Positions 35,942 through 45,381 are shown, numbered from the stretch's first letter. The stretch: 64,000 nucleotides of DNA from Microlunatus antarcticus (GCF_014193425.1 NZ_JACHZG010000001.1:3100001-3164000); one strand, 5' to 3'. Program-made: numbers and translations. The notes: generated by a model not told the origin, from the sequence alone.

Positions 35942-36634
35942 ATGCGTGCGGTGCGCCTGCTCCTGATCCGTCATGGCCAGACCCCCGCCAACGTCGCCGG
36001 GGCGCTCGACACCGCGGTCCCGGGGCTGCCGCTGACCGCCCTCGGCGAGGCCCAGGCCGCCGCGGTCCCGGCCGCCCTCGCCGACGAGCGCGTCGACGGG
36101 ATCTACGTGAGCCGACTGGTCCGCACCCAGCTGACCGCCGCTCCCCTGGCCCGCGCCCGGGACCTGCGGGTCGAGGTCCGGGACGGCTTCGAGGAGGTCT
36201 CGGCCGGCGCGTACGAGATGAGCTCGGAGCCCGAGGCGGTCGAGGCGTACGTGGGAAGCCTGGCGGCCTGGATGGCCGGCGACCTCGACCACGCAGTACC
36301 CGGCGGCGAGGACGGGCATGCCTTCCGGGCCCGGTACGACGCGGCGGTGGCCGCCGTGGTCGACGCGCACCGGCCCGACGCGACCGCCGTCGTCTTCAGC
36401 CACGGCGCCGCCATCCGCGCGTACGCCGCCCTCGCCACCCGCCTCAGCCCCGAGGAGTCCCACGAGCTGTGGCTCGCGAACACCGGCCTGGCCGTCCTCG
36501 TCGGCGACCCGGCGTCGGGTTGGCGGCTCGACCGCTGGCACGCCGAGCCGCTCGGCGGGAGCGCCCTGCTCGACCGCGCCGCGCAGGACGTCACCGGCGA
36601 GAGCACCGACGACCTGGACGCCGAGACCGACTGA
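35942..36634 (+). CDS. Histidine phosphatase family protein
   Basis: A 230-residue phosphoglycerate-mutase-like phosphatase. LLLIRHGQTPAN (His about 11 is the phosphoacceptor; RHG motif), SRLVRTQLTAAPLA (Arg about 61), and FSHGAAIRAY (second His about 153). Length fits cobalamin phosphatase/CobC-like or broad-specificity members. The substrate is unknown. It is followed by a hairpin. Confidence 0.9.
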   Translation: MRAVRLLLIRHGQTPANVAGALDTAVPGLPLTALGEAQAAAVPAALADERVDGIYVSRLVRTQLTAAPLARARDLRVEVRDGFEEVSAGAYEMSSEPEAVEAYVGSLAAWMAGDLDHAVPGGEDGHAFRARYDAAVAAVVDAHRPDATAVVFSHGAAIRAYAALATRLSPEESHELWLANTGLAVLVGDPASGWRLDRWHAEPLGGSALLDRAAQDVTGESTDDLDAETD

Positions 36635-36682
36635 AGCAGGACGCGCACCAGGGTTTCCCCACCCCTCACCCCCTCGGCGAGC

Positions 36683-36729
36683 GGTAGGTTGCCGCGAACT
36701 TTCAGCGCTGGAAAGCGCGGCAACCTACC
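36683..36729. terminator. Extended hairpin between convergent genes
   Basis: Arms GGTAGGTTGCCGCG (36683-36696) and CGCGGCAACCTACC (36716-36729), perfect 14 bp, with an inner CTTTC/GAAAG stem (36699-36703, 36711-36715). The right arm includes the stop codon of the leftward GNAT gene (36725-36727). Confidence 0.65.
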
Positions 36730-37540
36730 TCTCGCGGACCTCGGGAGGAGCAGGCCGGCGCCAGCGGTAGGGCGTGGTGGTGGAGACGGCGACCAGACCG
36801 GAACGTTCCAGGATCGGGCGCGACCACGCGGTCGAGTCGCTGTGGACGAGGGTCTTGCCGAGCGCGAGCGCCGAGCGGGCCCGTACGGCGGTGAGCGCGC
36901 GGTAGATCCCCCGCCCGCGCCAGGTGGGCAGCACGGCGCCACCCCAGACGCCGGCGAAGTCGGTCCCCACGACGGGCTCCAGCCGCCCGGCGCCGACGAC
37001 GTCGCCGGCGGACTCCGCGACCCAGAGCTCCATCCCGTCGTCGAGGGCGAGCCGCCGGAGCAGGGCGTCGGCCATCTCCGCCGACACCGCGTCGCCGAAG
37101 GCGATGTCCTGCATGGCGCTCATCGCCCGGACGTCGGCCTCGTCGGTGACACGGCGCAGGTGCACCCCGTCGGGCAGCGAGACGTCGACGTCGAGCAGGT
37201 CGGCCCGCCCGATCACGATCGACTCCGTCTCCTCGGGCGCGAAGCCGCGCTTGATCAGCGCGTCGTGCAACCCCGGAGCATGATCATGTCCGCGGGTCTT
37301 CCACTCGACCCGGTCGATCGCGGGGTCGCCCGCGTAGTGGTCGAGCGCCTGCGCGACCCAGTCCGCGATCGTCTCGGCGTCGGCGCCCGCGAGGTCGCGG
37401 TAGGTGACGAAGCCGCGCCCACCGGCGAAGGTCACCAGCCGCAAGGGACCGAGCCGTTCGACCCGGATCGCGCTGGGGGTCTCCGCGTCGGTGCGCAGCT
37501 GCGCGTCGTACGCCGCGAGGTAGTCGGTCTCGGTGCTCAT
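36725..37540 (-). CDS. GNAT acetyltransferase
   Basis: A 271-residue protein with a C-terminal GNAT domain: AGVWGGAVLPTWRGRGIYRAL (about 205) contains the acetyl-CoA loop RGRGIY, followed by DSTAWSRPILERSGL. The N-terminal 110 residues form a second, less conserved region. ATG 37540 may be leaderless (CAGACT hexamer 7 nt upstream). The substrate is unknown. Confidence 0.85.
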   Translation of the reverse strand: MSTETDYLAAYDAQLRTDAETPSAIRVERLGPLRLVTFAGGRGFVTYRDLAGADAETIADWVAQALDHYAGDPAIDRVEWKTRGHDHAPGLHDALIKRGFAPEETESIVIGRADLLDVDVSLPDGVHLRRVTDEADVRAMSAMQDIAFGDAVSAEMADALLRRLALDDGMELWVAESAGDVVGAGRLEPVVGTDFAGVWGGAVLPTWRGRGIYRALTAVRARSALALGKTLVHSDSTAWSRPILERSGLVAVSTTTPYRWRRPAPPEVRER

Positions 37541-37575
37541 GCCCCCGAGTCTGGCGGGTGTGGCAGCGTGGCCTG

Positions 37576-38565
37576 ATGAACGGTGCACGCGCGGTCCTGG
37601 CCGGGGCCTCCGGCTTCCTCGGCCCGCGGCTGGCGCAGGACCTGCGGACACGCGGGTACGACGTCGTGGTCGTCGGGCGTCGCGGGCCGGACGTGCGCTG
37701 GGACGACCGGGCGGCGCTCGACGCCGCCGTCGACGGCGCCGACCTCGTGGTCAACCTCGCCGGGCGTAGCGTCGGCTGCCGCTACACCGACGCCCACCGC
37801 GAGGAGATCTACCTCTCGCGGACCCGGACGACCGGCGCGCTCGGCGACGCCGTACGCCGCGCCGTACGACCGCCGCGGCTGTGGCTGAACGCGAGCACCG
37901 CGACGATCTACCGCCACGCGACCGACCGACCGCAGACCGAGGACGACGGCGAGCTCGGCGAGGGCTTCTCCGTCGACGTGGCGCGCGACTGGGAGCGCAC
38001 GTTCTTCGCCGGCGAGCTGCCGGCGACCCGACGGGTGGCGCTGCGGATGGCGATCGTGCTCGGCGACGGTCCGGCGCTCAACAAGCTGCTCACCGCCGCC
38101 CGCCTCGGAATGGGCGGCCCGCAGCAGGACGGGTGGTGGTTCCCGCACCGGCGCTACCGCGGCATCGGGCCGACCCCGACGGGGCCGCCCCGGTGGCGGG
38201 GTCACCACGACACCCGTGACGGCGACCAGCGCTTCAGCTGGATCCACGTCGACGACCTGGTCGCGGCGGTCGCGTTCCTCGACGAGCACGACGAGGTGGC
38301 CGGCCCGGTGAACCTCGCCGCACCCGGCACCAGCACGAACCGTGCGCTGATGGCCGCCCTCGGCCGGGCCGGGCACGCCCCCTTCGGGCTACCCGCACCG
38401 CGGTGGCTCCTGGAGATCGGGATGGTCGTGCTGCGCCAGGAGTCCGAGCTCGTGCTCAAGAGCCGCTGGGCCGTCCCGGAACGTCTTCTCGACGCCGGCT
38501 TCACGTTCCGCTGGCCCGAGCTCGACGCCGCGGTCGCGGACCTCGTCCCGGGCGCCACCCGCTAG
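37576..38565 (+). CDS. TIGR01777-type NAD-dependent epimerase (SDR39U1-like)
   Basis: An extended SDR of 329 residues. GASGFLGPRLAQDL (about 10-23) is the dinucleotide loop, VVNLAGRSVGCRY and SRTRTTGALGDAV are typical of this family, and the C-terminus has the DUF1731-like end (KSRWAVPERLLDAGFTFRWP). Members are conserved from bacteria to mammals but the reaction is unknown. Its stop TAG shares the CTAG at 38562-38565 with the convergent GNAT gene. Confidence 0.9.
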   Translation: MNGARAVLAGASGFLGPRLAQDLRTRGYDVVVVGRRGPDVRWDDRAALDAAVDGADLVVNLAGRSVGCRYTDAHREEIYLSRTRTTGALGDAVRRAVRPPRLWLNASTATIYRHATDRPQTEDDGELGEGFSVDVARDWERTFFAGELPATRRVALRMAIVLGDGPALNKLLTAARLGMGGPQQDGWWFPHRRYRGIGPTPTGPPRWRGHHDTRDGDQRFSWIHVDDLVAAVAFLDEHDEVAGPVNLAAPGTSTNRALMAALGRAGHAPFGLPAPRWLLEIGMVVLRQESELVLKSRWAVPERLLDAGFTFRWPELDAAVADLVPGATR

Positions 38566-39266
38566 GCGAGCGCGACCGTGGTCTGCGTGCCGACCGGCTC
38601 GTAGCCGAGGCGGCGGGCCAGGCCCAGGGAGGCGACGTTCTCGGCGCGGCACCGCCACTGCGCGACGAGGCCGGAGTCGAGCGCGTCGTTCGTCGCCATC
38701 GCTCCGGCGAGCAGGCCACGCCCGGACCGGCGCAGCGCGGGCGGGACCAGGACGCCTACGTTCGCGAGGATGCCCTGCCACTCGTCGTAGCCCGACCCGG
38801 CGTCGGGGGCCTCGCGGTCGTCGAGCAGGACGAAGCGGTCGGCCATCCGCCCGAGGCCGACCTCGGTCACGTCGTCCGGCGGGCACTGCCGCTCGAGGTC
38901 GTGCACGGCCTGCGGGTCGTCGGCGACGACGACCGTCTCCAGGGCCTCGTGCTCGACGTAGCGGTCGGTGAAGGACAGGATCCCCGCCCCCAGCAGCCGG
39001 CCCGGCGCCGCCCCGTCGGCCGTCTCCGCGGTCAGCCCGAGCAGGCCGGGACCCGACGCCAGCACGCCGTCGTCGACGCCCTCGGCGCGGTCGAGCAGCC
39101 AGTCCGGCCCGACGAGCACGCGGTGCTCCCACAGGCTGACGAACATCGCCACCGAGCTGTCGACCCGGGTGAGCCGCCACGACGTGCCCGGCTCGAGGGC
39201 GTCGTCCGGCAGCCCGAGCCGGCGCGCCCACGCCAGCTCCACGATCGCGCGCGTCCCAGGTTCCAC
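38562..39266 (-). CDS. GNAT-type acetyltransferase
   Basis: A 234-residue protein. N-terminal half is unassigned. The C-terminal half has PPALRRSGRGLLAGAMATND (acetyl-CoA loop RRSGRG) and RAENVASLGLARRLGYE, the last helix and strand of GNAT folds (FR47-like). GTG 39266 follows a leaderless -10 TAGGCT. The substrate is unknown. Confidence 0.8.
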   Translation of the reverse strand: MEPGTRAIVELAWARRLGLPDDALEPGTSWRLTRVDSSVAMFVSLWEHRVLVGPDWLLDRAEGVDDGVLASGPGLLGLTAETADGAAPGRLLGAGILSFTDRYVEHEALETVVVADDPQAVHDLERQCPPDDVTEVGLGRMADRFVLLDDREAPDAGSGYDEWQGILANVGVLVPPALRRSGRGLLAGAMATNDALDSGLVAQWRCRAENVASLGLARRLGYEPVGTQTTVALA

Positions 39267-39272
39267 CCGTCG

Positions 39273-39278
39273 AGCCTA
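39273..39278 (-). promoter_or_regulatory. -10 box (TAGGCT) of GNAT gene, leaderless
   Basis: Minus-strand TAGGCT (39278 to 39273), 6 nt before GTG 39266. Confidence 0.4.
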
Positions 39279-39313
39279 GGACCCGGAGGACTGCCGCACG
39301 ATTCACTCTGCCG

Positions 39314-39970
39314 TCAGCGCGACGCGCCCTCGTTCAGGTAGCGCAGCACGGCGACCACGCGCCGGTCGGCCTGGTCGTCGGGCGCCAGGTCCAGCTTGGC
39401 GAAGATGCTGCGGATGTGCTTGTGCACCGCCCCGTCGGTGATGACCAGGGAACGTCCGATGGCCGCGTTCCCGAGGCCCTCGGCCATGAGCGCGAGCACC
39501 TCGAGCTCGCGCGGGCTGAGCCGGGTCAGCGCGCTCCGCGCCGGGCGCCGGGTGAGCAGCTGCTCGACGACCTCCGGGTCGATGGCCGTACCGCCGTCGG
39601 CGATGCGGTGCAGCGCGACCAGGAACTCCTCGACCCGGCCGACCCGCTCCTTGAGCAGGTAGCCGAGCCCCGCCGCGCCCGTGGCCAGCAGGTCGGTGGC
39701 GAAGCTCTGCTCGACGTACGCCGAGAGCACCAGCACCGCGAGCCCGGGCTGCCGCCGGCGAGCCTCGACGGCCGCCACGATGCCCTCGTCGGTGTGCGTC
39801 GGCGGCATCCGGACGTCGACGATGGCCACGTCCGGGTCGTGCTCCCCCACCGCGGCGAGCAACGAGGCGGCGTCGTCGGCCGTGGCCACGACGTCGATCG
39901 ACTCGGCGCGCAGCAGCAGGCTCAGCCCCTCCCGCAGCAGCGGGTCGTCCTCGGCGATCACGACCCGCAC
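39314..39970 (-). CDS. NarL/LuxR-type response regulator
   Basis: A 218-residue regulator. Receiver domain with the acidic pair AEDD and phosphoacceptor Asp in VAIVDVRMPP (about 52), then a C-terminal LuxR HTH (LTRLSPRELEVLALMAEGL... ITDGAVHKHIRSIFAKL). It overlaps the histidine kinase gene by 13 bases. The target is unknown; the divergent CPBP protease gene is a candidate. Confidence 0.93.
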   Translation of the reverse strand: MRVVIAEDDPLLREGLSLLLRAESIDVVATADDAASLLAAVGEHDPDVAIVDVRMPPTHTDEGIVAAVEARRRQPGLAVLVLSAYVEQSFATDLLATGAAGLGYLLKERVGRVEEFLVALHRIADGGTAIDPEVVEQLLTRRPARSALTRLSPRELEVLALMAEGLGNAAIGRSLVITDGAVHKHIRSIFAKLDLAPDDQADRRVVAVLRYLNEGASR

Positions 39971-41244
39971 GGCAGCGCAACCTCCACGGTCGTCGGACCG
40001 CCCGCAGGGCTGTCCAGGCGGAAGGTCCCGTCGTACGCCTCGACCCGCCGCCGGATGCCGGTCAGCCCAGACCCGGACCGCCCGTCGGCACCCCCGTGAC
40101 CGTCGTCGGCCACCCGCAGCCGCAGCTCGCCGGCGACCGTACGGGCGTCGACGCGCACCTGTCGCGCCCCGCTGTGGCGGGTGTTCGATACCGCCTCGGC
40201 CGCGGCGAAGTACGCGGTCGCCTCCACCGAGGCGGCGCAGCGTTCCGCCAGGTCCACCGCCACGACGCACGGGACGGGCGAGCCGACGGCCAGGCCGTGC
40301 AGCGCCTCGGCCAGGCCGCGGTCGAGGACCGGCGGGAGGATGGACCGCACCACCCCGCGGAGCTCGGCCAGCGCCTGCTCCGTCGCCGCCTGCGCCTTCT
40401 CGAGCAGCTCGTCGGCGGTGGCGGGGTCGCGGACGACGGCCCGACGGGCCGCCCCGATGAGCACGTTCGCGGCGACGAGCCGGTTCTGCGAGCCGTCGTG
40501 CAGGGACCGTTCGATGCGACGCAGCTCGGCCGCGTGGGCGTCCAGAGCCGCCGCCCGCGTGCTGACGAGCTCGGCGACCCGTCGGGTGAGGTCGCCCCCG
40601 AGCGGGGCCAGCAGGGCACGGCCGGGCCAGCTCTGCAGCCGCGCGACGGCGGGACCGACCGCGACGAACAGGGCCGCGAACGCCAGCCCCAGCAGGGCGA
40701 CGAGCAGGGCGTCGCCGAAACCGTCGACCCGGGCGAACACCACGCTCGGCGCGTGGTCGGTGGCGCGGTACCAGAGCGGGTAGGTCACGTCCTGCACGAC
40801 CCACAGGGGCAGCGTCAGGCCGATCAGCCCGACGACGACGCCGACGGTCCCGTGCAGCACGAGCCACCCGAGCTCGCGGCGGACGACCGGGTCGCGCACC
40901 ACCTCCCGGGCGGTGCCGGGCGACACCCCGGCCGGCGGCAGCGGTCGACCCGAGCGCGACACCCGGGAACGTTCCCGGTCGGCGACGGCGCGGACCAGCC
41001 GCGCCGCGGTCGGGACGACGAGCACCCCCACGCCGACCAGGCAGAGCGCGGCGACCGCCAGGACCGCGACGAGGACGAGGAGCGCGAGCACGCCGGTCGC
41101 GAGGCCGGCGAGGATCTGCTCGAGGGCGTCGACCGCCCGGCGCAGCCGGTGCGCGAGGCTCTGGCCGAGGCTCTGGCCGGCGGTCTGCCCGAGCTCGCCC
41201 CGACGCGCCGGTCGCTGGGCGACGGCTGCCTGGTCACCGTCCAC
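39958..41244 (-). CDS. DesK/NarX-type sensor histidine kinase
   Basis: A 428-residue membrane kinase. Membrane segments near residues 45-70, 120-145 and 175-205; the dimerization helix has ELRRIERSLHDGSQNRLVAA (phospho-His in LHDG); the ATPase domain has NTRHSGA and VADDGHGGAD, and SGLTGIRRRVEAYDG is the G2-type box. GTG 41244 has GAGGAGG upstream. It pairs with the response regulator at 39314-39970. No periplasmic sensor domain of recognised type. Confidence 0.9.
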   Translation of the reverse strand: MDGDQAAVAQRPARRGELGQTAGQSLGQSLAHRLRRAVDALEQILAGLATGVLALLVLVAVLAVAALCLVGVGVLVVPTAARLVRAVADRERSRVSRSGRPLPPAGVSPGTAREVVRDPVVRRELGWLVLHGTVGVVVGLIGLTLPLWVVQDVTYPLWYRATDHAPSVVFARVDGFGDALLVALLGLAFAALFVAVGPAVARLQSWPGRALLAPLGGDLTRRVAELVSTRAAALDAHAAELRRIERSLHDGSQNRLVAANVLIGAARRAVVRDPATADELLEKAQAATEQALAELRGVVRSILPPVLDRGLAEALHGLAVGSPVPCVVAVDLAERCAASVEATAYFAAAEAVSNTRHSGARQVRVDARTVAGELRLRVADDGHGGADGRSGSGLTGIRRRVEAYDGTFRLDSPAGGPTTVEVALPCGS

Positions 41245-41416
41245 GGCGCACCTCCTCAGCGCCGACCCTAGGTCAGCCGGAGCCCGGACCGCGCCCGACG
41301 GCGCGAAGAGTAGAGCCTGCTGCACCACGGGTCGGGCAGCCAGCGGGATCGTGCGGGGCCTCGCGGATTCCTAGCGTCGGAGGAGTCAGATTCCCCTCTC
41401 GCACAGGAGCCCTCCG

Positions 41417-42337
41417 ATGACCTCGGATTCCGTGACCGATACCCGTCCGGCGACCACCCCGTCGCCGCCTTCCGGCACCGTCCAGCTCGTCCGTCGCCAC
41501 CCGACCGCCGCGTTCTTCGTGCTCGCCTTCGGCCTCAGCTGGCTGGCCTGGGCCCCGTACGTCCTCGGCGGCACCGGCCTGGGCTTACTGCCCTTCAGCG
41601 TCCCGGGTGGCCAGCTCCTGGGTGTCCTGCCCGGGGCGTTCCTGGGTCCGCTGACGGCGGCGTTCATCGTGACCTCGGTCGTCGACGGCCGCGCCGGACT
41701 GCGCCACTGGGGTGCCCGGCTGGTCCGCTTCAAGGTCGGCTGGCGCTGGTACGCCGCCGTGCTGATCGGCGTGCCGGCCATCCTGATCACCACCACGCTG
41801 CTGCTGCCCGGCGCCTTGGGGAACGTGGCGAACCCGGACCTGAGCCTGCTCGCCCTCTACCTGCCGATGCTCGTCCTGCAGTTCTTCACCACCGCGATGG
41901 CGGAGGAGCCGGGCTGGCGCGACTTCGCCCTGCCCCGCCTGCAGGTCCGCTTCGGCGCCGTCCGCGGAACCGTCCTGCTCGGCACGCTCTGGGGCTGCTG
42001 GCACCTGCCGCTCTTCCTGAGCGACTGGGGCGGCTGGCCGGACGTCCCGCTGCTGGCGCCCGTCGAGTTCGTCGCCGCGTGCATCCCGTTGAGCCTGGTC
42101 ATGACCTGGGTCTTCAACCGGACGGGTCAGAGCCTGCCGATCGTGATGATGCTGCACGCCGGGATCAACAGCACCTACAGCTCGGTGTGGAGCCGGATCT
42201 TCCCGACGCTGGACGTCGTCCGCGACCCCGTCCACGTGCAGCTGGTCGCCACGACGGTCGTCGCGCTGGTGCTGATCGTCGCGACCCGCGGCCGGCTCGG
42301 TCTCTCCACGGTCACCTCGCCGTCGACACCTGGTTGA
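41417..42337 (+). CDS. CPBP-family intramembrane metalloprotease
   Basis: A 306-residue membrane protein with about eight helices. ABI/CPBP motifs: AEEPGWRDFALPRL (about 156-169, EExxxR), CWHLPLFL (about 194), and LHAGINSTY (about 243). Relatives (Rce1, PrsW-like, bacteriocin immunity) cleave within membranes; the substrate is unknown. ATG 41417 follows CAGGAG; TAGCGT (41372-41377) may be its -10. It is divergent from the two-component system and overlaps the convergent dehydrogenase by 26 bases. Confidence 0.9.
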   Translation: MTSDSVTDTRPATTPSPPSGTVQLVRRHPTAAFFVLAFGLSWLAWAPYVLGGTGLGLLPFSVPGGQLLGVLPGAFLGPLTAAFIVTSVVDGRAGLRHWGARLVRFKVGWRWYAAVLIGVPAILITTTLLLPGALGNVANPDLSLLALYLPMLVLQFFTTAMAEEPGWRDFALPRLQVRFGAVRGTVLLGTLWGCWHLPLFLSDWGGWPDVPLLAPVEFVAACIPLSLVMTWVFNRTGQSLPIVMMLHAGINSTYSSVWSRIFPTLDVVRDPVHVQLVATTVVALVLIVATRGRLGLSTVTSPSTPG

Positions 42338-43262
42338 TCAAGGGCTCCCCGGCGGCGTAGCGGGCCAGCTGGGCCTTGATCAACCGGTCCGCCCGCGGCA
42401 GGAACGCTGAGCTCGCCCCACCCACGTGGGGCGAGATCAGCACGTCCGGCACCCGCCACAGGGGGTGGTCGGCGGGCAGCGGCTCGGGGTCGGTGACGTC
42501 GAGCGCGGCGCGCAGCCGGCCGCTGCTCGTCTCGGCCAGCAGCGCGTCGGTGTCGACGAGCCGGCCCCGCGCGACGTTGACGACCAGGGCGCCGTCGGGC
42601 AGCCGGCTCAGGGCCTCCGCCCCGATGACCCGGTCCGTCTCGGGCGTGAGCGGGGCGATGATCACGAGGACGTCGGTCTCGGCCAGCAGGTCGAGGAGCT
42701 CGTCGCTGCTGTGCACGAGCGGCTCGTCCCGGGCCCGGCGGGCGACCCGCGTGATCGAGGCGACCTCGAAGCCCGCCAGCCGCGCCTCGATGGCCTGACC
42801 GATGCGCCCGTGGCCGAAGATCAGCACGCGCTGGTCCGCCAGTGCCGTCCCGTTGATCGAGTGCCAGCGGCTCTCGGCCTGCTGGCGGGCGAACACGTCG
42901 AGGTGGCGGCCGCTGGCCAGCATCAGGGCGACGGCCAGCTCGGCGGTGCTGGCGTCGTGCACTCCCGCCGCGTTGCAGAGCGTCACCCCGTCCGGGACGT
43001 GCGGCACGACGTCGTCGACGCCGGCGGTCAACGTCTGCACGACCCGCAGCCGCGGCATCCGGGCCATGAGCTCCTTGGCGCCGGGCTGCATGTACGGCAG
43101 CACGTAGAGCTCCACCTCGTCGACCGAGGCGGGCACGTCCTCGCCGCCGGCCCCGTAGTAGTCGACCTCAAGGCCCGGCGGCAGGTCGCCGAGGCGACGA
43201 CGCACCTCGTCCGGACCGGTGAACGGCAGCCACACGAGGGTCACGCGACGATCGTGCTCCAC
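42312..43262 (-). CDS. D-2-hydroxyacid dehydrogenase family protein
   Basis: A 316-residue NAD-dependent dehydrogenase. IFGHGRIGQAIEARL (about 147, GxGxxG with His), the catalytic Arg in NVARGRLVD (about 230), Glu in DVTDPEPLP (about 258) and His in ISPHVGG (about 280). Substrate (glyoxylate, phosphoglycerate, or others) is unknown. GTG 43262 has no ideal ribosome site; GTG 43244 is the alternative. Confidence 0.88.
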   Translation of the reverse strand: MEHDRRVTLVWLPFTGPDEVRRRLGDLPPGLEVDYYGAGGEDVPASVDEVELYVLPYMQPGAKELMARMPRLRVVQTLTAGVDDVVPHVPDGVTLCNAAGVHDASTAELAVALMLASGRHLDVFARQQAESRWHSINGTALADQRVLIFGHGRIGQAIEARLAGFEVASITRVARRARDEPLVHSSDELLDLLAETDVLVIIAPLTPETDRVIGAEALSRLPDGALVVNVARGRLVDTDALLAETSSGRLRAALDVTDPEPLPADHPLWRVPDVLISPHVGGASSAFLPRADRLIKAQLARYAAGEPLINQVSTAR

Positions 43263-43311
43263 CTCCCGCCCGGCGGCGCGGCATCTCGGTGGGTGAGGTG
43301 GTCGTGGAGGC

Positions 43312-43992
43312 TCAGCGCACCAGGCCCGACTGGTAGGCGATCACCACGAGCTGCGCCCGGTCGCGCGCGCCGAGCTTGGTCATCACCCGGCTCACGTGCG
43401 TCCGGGCCGTCGCCGGGCTGACCACGAGCCGGGTGCCGATCTCGTCGTTGCTCAGGCCCTCGCCGATCAGCGCCAGCACCTCGCGCTCGCGCTCGGTGAG
43501 GTCGCCGAGGCGGTCGTGCGCGCGGCGTACGGGTCCGCGGGCGCTGAACGAGTCGATCACCCGCCGGGTCACCGACGGGGAGAGCAGGGACTCCCCCGCC
43601 GCCGCCAGCCGGACCGCGCGCAGCATGTCGGCCGGCTCGGCGTCCTTGATCAGGAAGCCGGCCGCACCCGCCTGCAGGGCGTCGAAGACGTGCTCGTCGG
43701 TCTCGAACGTGGTCAGCACGATCACCCGGACGCCCGCCAGCGTCGGGTCCGCGGCCACCGCCCGGAGCGCGGCGATGCCGTCGAGCCGGGGCATCCGGAT
43801 GTCCATCAGGACCACGTCGGGACGCACCCGGCGGACGAGCTCGAGACCGGCCCGGCCGTCCTCGGCCTCGCCGACGAGCTCGAGGTCGTCCTCCGAGTTG
43901 ATCAACGTCCGCAGGCCCATCCGGACCAGCGGCTGGTCGTCGACGACGGCGACCCGGATGCGCGCGTCCGGGTCGCGCCCCGGGCTGGTCAC
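43312..43992 (-). CDS. NarL/LuxR-type response regulator
   Basis: A 226-residue regulator. VAVVDDQPLVRMGL at the N-terminus, phospho-Asp in VVLMDIRMPRLDG (about 62), then a LuxR HTH (LTEREREVLALIGEGLSNDE... SPATARTHVSRVMTKL). It is typical of the actinobacterial NarL group. GTG 43992 overlaps the kinase stop (GTGA). The partner is the kinase at 43989-45239. Confidence 0.94.
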   Translation of the reverse strand: MTSPGRDPDARIRVAVVDDQPLVRMGLRTLINSEDDLELVGEAEDGRAGLELVRRVRPDVVLMDIRMPRLDGIAALRAVAADPTLAGVRVIVLTTFETDEHVFDALQAGAAGFLIKDAEPADMLRAVRLAAAGESLLSPSVTRRVIDSFSARGPVRRAHDRLGDLTEREREVLALIGEGLSNDEIGTRLVVSPATARTHVSRVMTKLGARDRAQLVVIAYQSGLVR

Positions 43993-45239
43993 GCGGTCAC
44001 CGGGTGGTCGAGGTCGACGAGTGGCAGGTCCGCCCGCAGCACGAACCCGCCGTGCGCCCCGGCACCGAGCGTCACGGTGCCGCCGAGCGAGGCGGCCCGC
44101 TCGCGCATGCCGCGGATGCCGTTGCCCTCCTCGAGGCGGGGAGCACCCGGGCCGTCGTCGCTCACCTCGACGACCAGCGCGCCGCGCTCGCGGAGGATCC
44201 GTACGGTGGCCCGGGCCTCGCCGGCGTGGCGGACCACGTTCGTCAGGCCCTCCTGCACGATCCGGAACGCGGCCTGGTCGACGGCGGCCGGCAGCGGAGG
44301 CCCTGGGTCGGGGGGACGGACGACCTCGATGCGGCGACCCGCGGCCCGCAGCGCCCCGACGAGGTCGTCGAGCCGGTCGAGCCCCGCCGTCGGCGCCCGC
44401 GACTCGCCCGCCGGCTCCCGGAACATCCCCAGCGTCGTCCGGAGCTCGGCCAGCGCGTCCCGGCTCGAGCGCCGGATCGCCTCCAGCGACTCACTCACCT
44501 CCGGCGAGACCGGCGTCCCCGCCGCGCGCTGCTTGTCGAGCACGTGCAGCGCGACACCGGCCTGCATGGTGACGACCGACAGGCTGTGCCCGACGACGTC
44601 GTGCACCTCGCGGGCGATCCGCAGCCGTTCCTCGTACGCGGTCCGGCGGCGGTCCTCCTCGCGGTCGCGGAGCACGGCCTCCCGCCGGCCGCGGCGCAGC
44701 AGGGCCAGGAGGGCGGGGAGCACGGCGAAGGCGACGGCCATCACGAGCTCGGCGTAGAGGATCGGGTCGAGCGCACCGAGGTAGGCCTCGCCGTGGTGCG
44801 CCGCCAGCACGACCGGGACCAGGAGGGCCAGCAGTCCGACCCAGCGCCGGACCGGCAGCGTGGCCGCCATCGGGTAGACGGTGAGGGCCAGGGCCAGCAG
44901 CACCGGTCCGAAGAACGTGGTCACGCCGAAGAAGCCGCCCACCCCGACCGCGCAGGCCACGAAGGCCGCGCGCGGCCACCGCCAGCGCAGCGCCACCCCG
45001 GCGGCGAGCAGCAGCAGGAACGGGACGGCCACCCACGAGACCGCCACGGCCTGGAAGGCGTCGTCGCCGCGGTCGAAGGGACCCCGCCCGTCGCCCGGTT
45101 CCCGGTTCCGCGGTCCGTCGTAGGTCGAACGGTCTCCGTCCGAGCGGGCCCAGGGGACGTGCGCCCCGACCCAGCAGAACCAGGCGATACCCAGCCCGAG
45201 GGCCGCGTTGAGCAGCAGGACCCGGCGCGATCGGGTCAC
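43989..45239 (-). CDS. DesK-type sensor histidine kinase
   Basis: A 416-residue kinase. Several N-terminal membrane segments (about 8-25, 63-83, 88-115, 120-140, 150-170); dimerization helix RLRIAREVHDVVGHSLSVVT (phospho-His in EVHD); ATPase motifs NVVRHAGEA and VSDDGPGAP, then GIRGMRERA. GTG 45239 has GGGAGGA upstream. The small SHOCT protein is divergent, with palindromic sequence between them. Confidence 0.92.
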   Translation of the reverse strand: MTRSRRVLLLNAALGLGIAWFCWVGAHVPWARSDGDRSTYDGPRNREPGDGRGPFDRGDDAFQAVAVSWVAVPFLLLLAAGVALRWRWPRAAFVACAVGVGGFFGVTTFFGPVLLALALTVYPMAATLPVRRWVGLLALLVPVVLAAHHGEAYLGALDPILYAELVMAVAFAVLPALLALLRRGRREAVLRDREEDRRRTAYEERLRIAREVHDVVGHSLSVVTMQAGVALHVLDKQRAAGTPVSPEVSESLEAIRRSSRDALAELRTTLGMFREPAGESRAPTAGLDRLDDLVGALRAAGRRIEVVRPPDPGPPLPAAVDQAAFRIVQEGLTNVVRHAGEARATVRILRERGALVVEVSDDGPGAPRLEEGNGIRGMRERAASLGGTVTLGAGAHGGFVLRADLPLVDLDHPVTA

Positions 45240-45302
45240 GTCGGTTCCTCCCGTGGTGCTCCTCGGCTGATCTGGTCCACCGAACCTAGCGCCGCGCCGC
45301 CG

Positions 45303-45381
45303 CCCGCACATCCGTCGGCGTGCGTAGCCCGCGTACGTCGGGAGGCGTACGCGAGGTGTCGCCTGCCACCCGATGTGCGGG
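45303..45381. promoter_or_regulatory. Palindromic intergenic region between kinase and SHOCT genes
   Basis: Arms CCCGCACATC (45303-45312) and GATGTGCGGG (45372-45381) flank two direct GCGTACG copies (45331-45337, 45345-45351), each containing palindromic CGTACG, spaced 14 bases. It may contain response-regulator sites controlling both divergent genes. Function is inferred. Confidence 0.35.
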
